The notes beneath the pieces were generated by a model. That model made no database searches. It worked only from the letters and a program-made list of their open reading frames with translations, and was not told the DNA's origin. A stretch of DNA of 29,470 bases from CAYLJJ01 sp964384025 (GTDB taxonomy: Bacteria > Myxococcota_A > Bradymonadia > UBA7976 > UBA1532). The translations under genes and the position numbers were made by a program. Location: contig CAYLJJ010000087.1 in NCBI GenBank assembly GCA_964384025.1, positions 1 through 29,470 of the forward strand, in the 5' to 3' direction. This document shows positions 1 to 12,000 of this stretch, one piece after another; position 1 is the first letter of the stretch, and each line of letters starts with the position of its first letter.

Positions 1-3000
1 CAAATTTTGGTCAGGCTGGGACCGAAGTACTCATCCATGGTGGCCCTTTCGATCCCGATCAGGTTCGAGTGCTCTTGGGTGGTGTTGACCTCGCTATTTT
101 AGAGGTCACAGCGGATCAGATCCGAGTACGTATTCCTGTCGATGGCTTCAGTGGAAATATCGTGGTGTTGGTGGGCGGCGTGCTCTCCAATGGCCTCGCC
201 TTTGAGTTTGTAGATAATGGTGGTTGGTTCCCCGTTCAGGGCGTTGAGTCTCTTGAGCGCGCGGGGCATCGAGGTGTGCTCAGGACCGCGAGCAATGAGG
301 TGATCATCTATGGAGGCGTGGCGGGGAATATGGCCCTTACCAGCGACCTTCGTGCCCTCAGCCTTGATGAGCTGAGCTGGCGAGATATCGCCGATCCCAA
401 TCCTCAGCCTCTTTTCCGCGCCTTCCACGCAGTGAGCTATCTGCCTGGACAGGATCGAATGTTGGTCCTGGGTGGCAGCAACTTAGTAGACGCAGTCTTT
501 GGGGATGTCTGGAGCTTTGACTTTGGAGCGGGTACCTGGACTCAGGAGCTGGCTGCTCAGGAGCAGATCGGGCTGCGCCAAGGCGCGAGCCTCGACTATG
601 CAGCTCATGATGGGATGGTCTACCTCTACGGCGGTTTGACTCAGTTTGGTCAGCCTCCAGAGGTAGAGCTGATGCGCTATAACCCACAGGATCAGAGCTG
701 GATGGCTCTAGAGACCCAGGGAGCTCCTCCCGTAGCTCGCGGTGCACATGCCTCTGTAGTCATCGGTCAGGATCTGTTTGTCTTTGGCGGTCGCCAAGAC
801 CCAGGAGTACAGAACCTTCTGGCAGATCTCTGGGCTTTGGATCTAGCGAGCCTGACTTGGCGGCAACTCGCCGCCGGCGGAGGCCCTGCAGCGCGCTCAG
901 ACAGCGTGTTGGTCTATGACTCTGTTGGACATCGCCTGATCATCTTTGGTGGCAATCTGGGCGGAGTGGTCAGCAATGACACTTGGGCCTTCGATCTGGA
1001 GACAGAGAGCTGGACACAGCTTGATATCCCTGGTCCTGCAGTGCGCTCTTTGGCGATCGGTGTCTTCTTGCAGGAGAACAATCAGCTCCTGCTTCACGGT
1101 GGAATGAACGCCCAGAATGTCGTCTTGGGAGATCTCTGGGTAGGTGGCCTGAGCCCGCAAGAGCCTCAGCTCTGTCAGGGACAGGCCTGCCCCGAGGGTC
1201 TCTTGGCTTGGTGGCGCTTTGAGGGTAACGGCTTGGACTCCGCTTTGAACCATAACCTTGAGGCTCATAACGTCAGCTATGAAGCTGGCCCAGTGGGTCA
1301 AGCAGCGGTGATGGCGGGTGGACAGTACTTTGAGGGTCCAGAACAGGGAGACCTTGCTCTACGAGATTTCACTCTGACGACTTGGATTAAGCCTCAAAAC
1401 GCGGGCGATGCAGTACAGAGTATTCTGGGTCGCTCTGCCCGAGGTGCAGGGCAGCAAGATTGGGCTTTCTATCGCAGCAACAGCGAGTTCGGCTTCCTCT
1501 TTAACTGGCCTGATGCAGCCTACTGGTTGATGACCTCAGTGGCCCCCATTCAGTTTGATCAGTGGCAGCATATCGCTGCGGTCGTGGACTCTACAGCGGG
1601 CGTGGTGCGCTTCTACCACAACGGCGTTCATATCGAGACCGTGAACTTGGGTGCGGCGATCTTCCAGAACGCGGAGAGCCTGATCAATATCGGCTCCGAT
1701 GCGGGTGGTCCCAACGATTACCTCGGCTCTATGGATGAGCTGATGGTTTGGGGAGAGACCCTCAGCGGGGCTCAGATTGCTCAACTCGTTGAAGGTGCTC
1801 TGCCCCAGCCCGGTTGTAGCGGCCTAGGAAATGCCTTGGTGCCGCTCCTCTCAGCTAACGATTCGGCGGCGCCCAACGTGCTCATCTCCGAGAGCACCTT
1901 TCACTGGAACGCTGATCTACACGGTTGGAAGGCTTTCAACCAAGATTGGAGCCATTGGAATCAGGGCTTCTGTCTGGATGAGCGCTCAGGTTGGCTCCAG
2001 ATTGACTTTGGTGCCAACCCTCGGATCCTGCGTTCCTATCGTATGCGGGGACGAGACGACGTTCCTGGTTCATCTCCCAATGCCTGGACCTTAGAAGGCT
2101 CTAACAACGAAGTTGATTGGGTTGTTGTCTCTGACGTTCCCAATCCAGGTGCTTGGGCCCAAGGAGAGTACAAAGCCTATACAGTGCAAGCTCCTGCGGC
2201 CTATCGCTATTATCGCTTCAACCTTGCTGGCAACGATGACAACTATGTCATCACTTGTATCCAAGAAATTGAGCTAGAAGGTGATGGCGAGTGCGGGGAA
2301 GATTCTTACTGTGCGATCCCTGAAGGAGGAACTGATGGTGTCTGTGCACAGGGCTGTTTGGATAACAGTGATTGTCAAGATGTCTCCGGCGAGCCAGCTG
2401 GCCTACCGACTGCCAATGTCGAGTGTCCAGTAGACGCCAACGGTGATCCTCAGTGCAGCATCCACGTTGCTCCCCTCTCTCCCTACTATCCGGTCGTCGG
2501 ATCATGGAGCTGCTTGAGTGGAAGTTCAGGTACGGTTCAGTACAACTTCGCCGGTCCTTTCCAGTATGCACCTCCAGGTGATGGCTACTTAGCATATGAT
2601 AATGGTTCTGAAAATGTAGCCTTCACAGATATCAATGGAGTAACTGTTGATAATGATGGGCTTACAATTACAGGAGCAGGTAGACCTTCTATTGCTAAGA
2701 CCAATGTAAGCAAGAATTCAGGCAAGTGGTATTGGGAAATGACAAATATCACTGGCACTGAGTGCTATACTACTGGCCTCGGTTATAATGACCTAGAAGA
2801 CCAGATCGTAAGGCAAGCAGTTTGGATGTATGCATGGAGCAATGACCGTGGAATATATGTTCCTTATGGAGCTTCATCTGGGAATATCCAGTATCATGTT
2901 CTCCCTAATGTAGTACGTGCCAAAGACAGTGTCCTCCAGTTTGCTCTTGATGCAGACAATAACCAGTACAGAATTGGCGTTAATGGCCACTGGTCCAATT

Positions 3001-6000
3001 TCTGGGACGACGGAAACACACATGGGAACATCAACAGTTGGACTGATCCTGGAAATAACAATAATGTAGTTCCAGAAGAGGACCTTGTCGGTTATTTCTG
3101 CCATCCTGCAACCCATACATGTGAGACTGAGTGTTGTTTGGATGAGCAATGCGGCGATGGCATGGTCTGCTCCCATGCTCAGGGCACAGGCGGACATTGT
3201 AGACCGGGTTGTCGTAATGATGATGAGTGTGGGCTCTCTGGAGTGTGTGATTTCCGCTCCAAGCGCTGTGCTGCGGTAGAGGATTGCGGCGGAGATTGTG
3301 GTGTCACCTGTCTGGAAGCTTTGGAGGATGGACAGGTTGAGGATGGTTTCTATCTCCTGAGGCTGACCACTGATCATGCTCCTGTCGCAGTCTACTGTGA
3401 TATGCAAAATGGCGGCTGGACAGGCTTGAGCCCAAGCCTCCTGCGCAATGTCTTTAACGCCGAGGTGCAGGTCTTAGAGGCAACTACTGCTGGATATGAT
3501 GCCTCTGACCGTATCGTCACTGGCCCCGATGGGGGCGGTGGACATCACTACCACTGGACCCTGCGCTTCCCGGTTGACTACAGCCAGTTCCGTTTCCTGG
3601 ACTACCAAGCCTATGGAATGCACACAGGCGCGACCGATGTGGGCGCCCACATCATGAATTCCTGGAATGACAGCAACTCTTGGGGCGATATCGGCTTTGG
3701 TAGCCCTGATGAGGCTGGTCCGATCACGACCCTGGCTCAGAATATTCAGAGCCAAGCTTGTGGATGTTGTAGCTTCGACATCAATGACAACGAGGCGGTG
3801 TTTGACCTGCCTAACCCCTCCGCGCGCTTCCGCCTCTCCTGGTATGAGAGCGGTGGAGATGATGAGGGTTGGACCCCCTGGTGGTCCGGTTATATCCTGC
3901 TGCGCGAAGCTGAGGCTCTGCGCTGCCAGAATAACGACGACTGTGTAGCCCCTCGCTACTGCGTTGAGGGCCTCAACCGCTGCAGCCTGCCCTCTCCCTG
4001 CTCAGGGGATGATAACTGTGAGATCGATCAGTATTGTGGCCCTGACAGTCAATGTATCCCAGGTTGTCGTTCAGGGACCTGCCCCGAAGGTCAGCTCTGC
4101 GATCTCAACGACCACAGCTGTCGTGATCAGCTGGACAGCGGCGCGCTCAGCGTGGCGATCCAGGCGAGCAACCCCAGCGCCTATTGGCCCCTAGATGAGT
4201 TGGATGGTGATGTCGCTCACGACCACTCTGGTAATGGTCGTCATGGGACCTATCATAACATCATGGCGCAGGGTCAGCCCGGCTTGTTGGGCGCCGCTCC
4301 TCTCTTTGGAGAGACCGGCTATGTGACCACCGGTATCAACCTCAGCGATCTATTTGGAGATGCTGTGGATGGCACCGTGGTCGCTGTCGCGCGGATGCCT
4401 GATGAGTATACCCAAGCTGAATCCAGGGCTACTCTTATACGCCATCAGATCTGGTCTACATGGGCTTGGTATCAAGGCATCAGTGTAGGAGATGTCGGTG
4501 GAGTTAACGGTCTACACTTCTGGAATCACTACAACGGCGGCGATCTAAACCAAGTGCATGTCCCTGTGCAGCCTGGGGTCTGGGTACATATGGCTTGGGT
4601 GATGCGTGGTGGTCGCATCTTTGGCTACCTCAACGGACAGGAGTTCTCCGTGGGCTCCTCCGGAAACATGGCCAGTCAAGGCGAGTTTAACATTGGGCGT
4701 CGACACCAAGATCAAACCTATCCGCCTACCTACCCAGGCTTGATCCAGCATGTCGCCACCTATCCAAGTGGTCTCAGCGCGGTAGAGATTCAGGCTCAGG
4801 CTGAAGCCGCTGGCCTCCTGGGCGATCCTCAGTGTGCCGGCGACGCTGATTGCCCCGCCGATAACTTCTGTAGCTCTGGCTTCTGCGCTCTGGGCTGTCG
4901 CATTGGCAGCTGTGGTGTGGATCAGATCTGTAATGTTGAACAGCGGAGCTGTGTCAATCCTGACGTCTGCAACAATGATGTCGACTGTGATGTTGGAGCC
5001 TTCTGTAGCGCTGATGGAATCTGTCAGATCGCTGAGGATTGTGGAGGTGTCTGCGGTCAGACCTGCGCTGAGGTCTTAGCGACTGGACGCAGTCAAGGGG
5101 ATGGCTACTACCGCCTTGATATCGACGGCCCAGGAAATCAAGCCCCGCTGCCCATATTCTGCGATATGAGCACCGATGGTGGTGGTTGGACTGGCGTCAG
5201 CCTCTGCTTGGCTCGCAATATTCTAGGAGCTGAGTTGGTGGCGGTACACGCTACCGCTGAGGCATTTGATGAACATTGTCGTCCCAAGACAGGACCCGAT
5301 GGTGGAGGCAGTCATAGATATCACTACACCTTTGAGTTCCCCGCAGAGTTCCAAGAGTTCTTCCTGAGAGACTTCCAGAGTTACTGTCTCGCGGCGAGCG
5401 GGACCTGTGATGTCTCTTGGGGTGGTTGGTTTATGACGAGTTGGGTTGATAACAGCGGAAACGGTGATGTCGTCTTTGGTTCCGCCGATGAGGATGGCCC
5501 TACGGTGAGTTTGAGTGCTGCCTCCAATTCCACCAGCTGTCAAGACTGCTATTTTGAGCACGCCTACGCTGCAGATCCCATCTCTTTGGATGCCGCGACT
5601 CGACGTTTCCGTATCGGCTGGGGAGAGTCGGGCGGTCAGAGCGAAGGCTGGGCTCCCTGGTGGAGCGGGATGGTGATGATCCGTGAGGGTCTGATCAACT
5701 GCGCCGCTGATGAAGAGTGCGGCAGCAACTCCTTCTGTAACCTTGAGGGCTTCTGCAGCATAGGCTGCCGCCCCGGAAGCTGCGCTGTTAATGAGATCTG
5801 CGATCCCAACAGCCACGCCTGTGTCAACCCTGCGGCTTGTCAGAGTGATGATGATTGTGAGGCGGGGAGCTTCTGTGATGATCAGGGGCTCTGCCTCTTC
5901 GCCAAGGATTGTAATGGTCCTTGTGGCCAAACCTGCGCTGATGTCCTAGCCCAGGGCCAAAGTGAGGGGAACGGCTACTACCGCTTGGATACAGATGGTC

Positions 6001-9000
6001 CAGGCGGTCAGGATCCAGTGCTGGCTCTCTGCGATATGACCACCGATGGCGGCGGCTGGACCGTCGTAGCCCGCGCCTTTGATGTCGCCTATGACAATCC
6101 GCCTCCTGCCATCGGCAACGGTGATCTGACCTGGGAGGACTGGGTTGGGCACAGCTGGGCGAGTGGAGCCAGCCACTATCTCAGCCTGCGTACCTTTGAC
6201 GCGCTCACCGACGGGGGCAGCGAAGTGATGCAGGTCAACCACGACAGCAACGGGCAAGTGCTGCGTCAGCTCCGCCTTCAGGATTTTGACTATAACTCAG
6301 TGACAAATCAGAGTTCGCAGAGTGGCTGTATTAATGATGTGGGTACAGCTTGTAGTTCTCGATATTCCTGGACCAACTTCCCACCTGTTTTCGATGGATA
6401 TTCACAGCCAGATGGAAGCAAGACCAACTGTAACACTCTATTTGGCCCGATGATTTTCAACTATCATAACTGGTCAGGTTGTGCATCAGACAGTGGTCTC
6501 TTCAGTTGGCTAGGCGCTGAATTGGCAAGGCCACAGCTCTTAGGCGATTATACGGAAGTCGCTTATGTAAATAGCATCATGGTTCGAGGACAATTGAGCA
6601 GTTGTGCTACTGATGATGACTGTCCTAACGGTCGGTTCTGTTTGTCTGGAGACCTAGAAAATCCTGGAATTGATGATCATACTGTGTTGATGCTGCATGG
6701 AGATGGAAATGGAGCTGCTTTCGTAGACAGCTCAGCTCGTGCTCATGCTGTCAGTGCACATGGAAATGCTACACAATCAGCCGATGTATCCAAGTGGGGC
6801 TCAGCCATAAGTCTCGATGGAAATGGTGATCGCCTAAGCATCCCAGACAGTGAGGACTGGAATATCGGTGGAGATGACTTCACCTTCGATCTTTGGATGA
6901 ACTATGCCGCGGTTCCAGCTAATGATTTTGATTACATCCTCTCTCAATATCCAAATGATACAACGATGTGGGTACTTTACTTCGATAACAGGAATGCTAC
7001 AGGTAATCCTGGCCTAAGGTTTGGTGCTCAGTCTCCTAACTTTGGCATAGGTTTAACGCAGGGCAATATGGATGGTTGGTCTGCTGGTGTCTGGTATCAT
7101 ATCGCGGTTGTTCGCAGTGGAAACGATTGGAGCCTATATCGTGATGGCGTTCTCCTCGATAGTGTTGTTGAGCCTGGTGCATTTCCCAACGCAACTGGGA
7201 ATGTTCAGGTTAGCGGTCGCTCAATGATGGGGGGGAATGATTTCCCAGGCTATATCGATGAGCTGCGTATCTCCAGGGGTATCGCTCGTTGGACAGAGGC
7301 CTTTGTTCCACCAGCACGGCCCTACTCTGCTGATCCAAGCGTTTGTGCCTACGGTTGCCGTATCGGAGAGTGCCCTGATGGGCAGATCTGTGATGTTGGA
7401 ACGGGTCAATGTTTGGTTAATGAAGCGGAGTGTGTAGATGGGAGCTGCCCTCGCAGCCTTGTTGCTTGGTACAGCTTCGATATCGGTCAGACTCTCGACA
7501 GCTCTCGACGGAGCCATCATGGTGAGAATCAGGGCGGAGACTTCATCGATGGACAACGCGGCGGAGCGATCTCCTTGAGCGATGGCGCCTTTGTGCAGGT
7601 GCCCTACCACACCGACTTCGCGGTCACCAACGCCCTCAGCCTCAACACTTGGATCCGTCCAGAGGCCCTGGCTGGGACTCAGACGATCATCGCCACCAGC
7701 CGCCCTGGAGATCCTCAATGGACCCAGCAGGATTGGGGGCTCTATCTGGAGGAGAGTGGAGAGTTGCTCTTCCTCTCAGGTCACCCCGATGAGACTCAGG
7801 AGGTTCGCTCCTTTAGCCTGAATATTCCAGCTGGGGAGTGGAGCCATATCGCTGTAGTGGTCAATCAAGGCAGCGTTCGCTTCTACCTCAATGGCGCTCG
7901 GCTTAATGAACTGCCCTTCTCCGGTCCCATCCCCACCAACGCAGAGGGTTGGATCGGCCTCGGTGGGGCTCAGGATCCGGCGCGACCCTGGACGGGTGCT
8001 CTGGATGAGCTGATGGTTTGGAACGAGACCTTGGATGATGCTGAGGTCTTAGCCCTCTTCCAAGGCGAAGCACCCAGCAGCTCAGAGCCCGCGACTTGTG
8101 GTGATGGTCTCTGGAACCAGGGTGAGAGTCAGNNNNNNNNNNAGTGCCCCCTCTGCCCTTCGGGCAAAGTGCCCCGGAAACAACCTAAAAAGTATCTGAA
8201 GATGGACCTCTACCGCAAGACACTGGATGAGTTGAGCCGAACTGCCTTTATGCTACTCCTCTGGAACCAGGGTGAGAGTCAGATCGACTGTGGCGGCCCC
8301 TGTCTGCCCTGTTTGGTCGATGTAGCTGATCCAGAGGTGATGAATCAGGGTCTCTTGCGCGTCTGGGACCTAGACTTTGACGCCGCAGGGAACGCCTATT
8401 TCATGAGCTTGGATGGCAGCGAGTACATCCAAAAGTACACACCAGATGGAACCCTCACGACCATCAACCTGGGTCATAACAATGACACGGGCTATGTGGC
8501 TGTGAAGCCGGATGGCTCCTTTATCTTAGCGCGCTATGGCAATGATGGGACGCGAAATCCAGGTTATGCGCTCTATACCCAGGATGGAGTGGAGAGTCAG
8601 ATCCTGACCTCTTCCAGCCACGCACTGGCTGAGCCTCATAACGACTTCCGTATGGAGACCCCCACGGGTGCTGAGTATGGCCCCGATGGCTTCTGGTGGA
8701 TCGGCAACCACGGTGAGGATGGTAACGTCCATCGGATGAACGATATCGGACAGGTTGCCCTGATGGGTCAACTGCCTGCTCCGGTCTACTCCATCACTCG
8801 TGTTCAGCCCGATCTGGTCTATGTCGCTGCCGGGAACAGCGTCTATCGTTTCAACACGGCAGGCGGAGAGCCTGAGCTGTTTGCTACATTCCCTGCCCAT
8901 GTCTTCAGCATCGCAGCCAACGAACATACTGGCGATATCTATGTAGAGACTCTAGACAGTCTCGTCAGCTGTCTCTCTGCGACTGGGCTCTTTACCACAT

Positions 9001-12000
9001 TCCAAGAGAATCGTGCGGAGCGAGCCTTCCTAGAGGTTGGACCTGACGGCAATCTCTATCGCCTGCGCGGTAAGACCTTCAGCAACGCCACCTTAGAGAC
9101 TTATCCTCTCCTGGCGATGGGCTGCGGGATGGAGTGTGTCGTAGACGCTGACTGTCCAGACGCGGGTTGGTGTAATGCCCGTCAATGTGAGTTGGGTTGT
9201 CGTGTTGATCTGCTTGGGAGCTGCGCTGAAGGGGAGATCTGCCACCCACAGACTCACGAATGTGTTGAGCCGCTGCCGGTCACCTGTGCGACGGTTCGCA
9301 TGGAGAACCCCAACGCAGCCAGCGGCCTCTATACCCTCGATCCTGATGGTCCTGGACCGCTAGCAGAGACTCAGAGCTATTGCGATATGGATCTCGCCGG
9401 TGGCGGCTGGGCGCTGGCGCTCAACCTAGATACCTCTGATGGGCATGTAATGTGGTGGGCCAACCCTCTTTGGGAGAACGCTGATCTACATGGCTCCATC
9501 GACTCCCCCTATGTCGGGGATCTTAAGACGGCGGCCTGGAGCGAGTATCGGGGCGCCACCGAGGTGATGGTCCTCATCCATGAGCAGGGTCATGTCGTCG
9601 GCTGGAAGGTGTTCCAGAAGGCTGACACTTTGAGTCTGTTAGAGAGCGTCCAAGAGGGAGACAACACCCTCATCGGCAGTCGAGTGCTCTCTTCTCATCT
9701 CGCTGAGATCTGGGATGGTGAGCGCTTGGTGCGCAGCTCCACTCAGCTCTTCGCCAACCACTGTAATGGTTCCTGCGTTATCGCCGCAGGAGGGGATCCT
9801 GATGGGGTGCGTATCGGCTCCAATGAAGCCTCTCCCGCTAACGATGACACCAGTGGATTGGGCAACTGGTCCGATATGGGCTACTGCTGCGATGCTGATG
9901 AGCACGCTGGTCATGCCTGTAACGGCAACACCTTCCGTACCACCTCTGAGGCTCAGGGTGGTTGGTGCCCAGACCATAACGGAGGCAGCGGGATGTTTGG
10001 AGTTGACTCCTTCAAACCACCGACCTGTAGCCGAGGCGCTGGGGACTGTGAGGCGGCGGAGTGGTCTCAAACCAACGGCGTCAACTATGACTACGCCATC
10101 CTCCTGCGTATGAGCCGCAGCTGTGTTAATGACAATAACTGTGCTGCTGACAGCTACTGCATGCCTCCTGTTGGAGAGAATGAGGGTCTCTGTCTGCCTG
10201 GTTGTCGCCTTAATCCAGATAGCTGCCCCGTGAACCACACTTGCGACGCAGAGAGCCATATTTGTGAGATGGATGAGGTCCCTGTCGCCGAGCCTGCTGA
10301 TATCGAAGCGCGGCTCCACTCGATGTGGGATATCGACTTTGATGACATGGGCAACACCTACCTAGTGACTTTGATCAGTGGAGCAGACTGGGTAGAGCAG
10401 CTCGCGCCTGATGGCAGCGTCACTCAGTTGGGCAACGTCGATAACTCCAACTTGGGGATGGTGGCGGTCAAGCCTGATGGGAGCAGCATCATGGCTCGAG
10501 ATGACTCTCGAAACCGCCTCGTCTTCTGGAACGCCGAGGGTCAACGTACAGATATGCCTCAGAGCATCGGGATCGACCTCCCTGAAGCTCATAACAACTT
10601 CAGGATGACCAGCCCCACGGGCCTAGATTATGGTCCTGACGGTCTCTGGTGGCTGGGCAACCATGCCGAATCTGGAGATGTGTGCAACATGACCGATGTA
10701 GGGGTCGTCAACTGTGTGGCCCTCCTCCCTGATCCGGTCTACTCCATCAGCATGTCACTCCCCAACAACATCTATGTAGCAGCGGGGACCAAGATCTATC
10801 GCCTCTCCACCGAGGGCGGCGAGCCTGTGGTTATCGCTGATCTGGGCGTGCATATCTTTAGCATCGCCGCTGAGCGCTTCACCGGAGAGCTCTTCGCTGA
10901 GACCATCGATGGGAAGATCTGGCGTATTGGAGGCGTTACCGGAGAGGTCTCAGCCTTCTTGCAAAACCTGAACGAGCGCGGCTTCCTTGAGGTAGGACCA
11001 GACCTACAGCTTTATCGCCTCAGGGGTCAAGTCGATGCGGTGGCTCATCTGGAGGTCTATCCCATCGGGAACCTAGAGAGTATGCAAGCCTGTAACCAGC
11101 AGGCCGATTGTCCAGATGAACGCTACTGTAACGGGACACACTGTGTCGGTTGCCAACACTTCAGCTTGCCAGATGGAGATGGTGATGGTGCTGGGGATGT
11201 TTGCGATAACTGTCCTGATCTGGCCAACGAAGGCCAAAATGATCAGGATCAGGATGGAGTAGGCAACGCCTGCGATAATGACAAGGACAATGATGGCGTT
11301 GATGATGACTTGGACAATTGTCCAGATATCCCCAACGAGGATCAGAGTGACTCTGACGAGAATGGCGTTGGAGATCCCTGTGATATGGGCGCCTGTGGTC
11401 CGGTGATGGAGAAAGATGGCTGGAGCGCCTCTGAAGCTTCCTGGTGGTTGCAGCCATGGGGTAACGCCTGTGACGGCGCTGCTTGGAACATGATCAACGG
11501 TATTGATGGTCCAGGCCGAGGCAGTTGGAGCAGGTGTACTGGCCCAACGGGTCGAATCAGTGGGCGCAACTTCTATGCGCCTGCCTATCGCGCACCTTGG
11601 GATGGGCAGTGGTTTGAGATCGACTTTGGCGCTCCTCAGACTCTGAACTGGTTGACCATCAGCCAGGGCCCGCACAACAGCTATATGTCGGGTATGGTTC
11701 GTCCCAACAAGTACTCTGCTTGGATCGATCAGGTCACCATCGAGTTCGATGGGCTTCGTACAGAGCAGTTTAACTTCCCACCCACTCAGCGCTCCAGCCT
11801 GTCTCTACCGGGTATTGTCGCTCAGGTTATCCATGTAAGCATCGATAGCTATCATGGCAGCCAGCCCAACCCTTCAGCCATAATCTATGAGTTGGATATC
11901 GTAGAGAACCCTGAGTGTGACCTGGCCTGGACTCCTCCAGATCGGGACGGTGATGGCGTGACCGATATCGCTGATGATTTCCCCGATGATCCTGAAGAGT

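Noticed and set aside
69..71. GTG at 69 as the start of the giant gene
   Set aside because: The frame is open before it and encodes the first strands of a TIG domain, so the start lies outside the window.
8143..8282. A radical SAM domain as a genuine part of the giant protein
   Set aside because: It sits between exact 24-bp repeats beside an N gap, is only about 45 residues, and its removal restores a normal Cys motif.
11073..11675. Minus-strand frame of 200 codons opposite TSP3 block 1
   Set aside because: Its Ile/Val/Thr-rich composition is what the reverse complement of Asp-rich codons gives.
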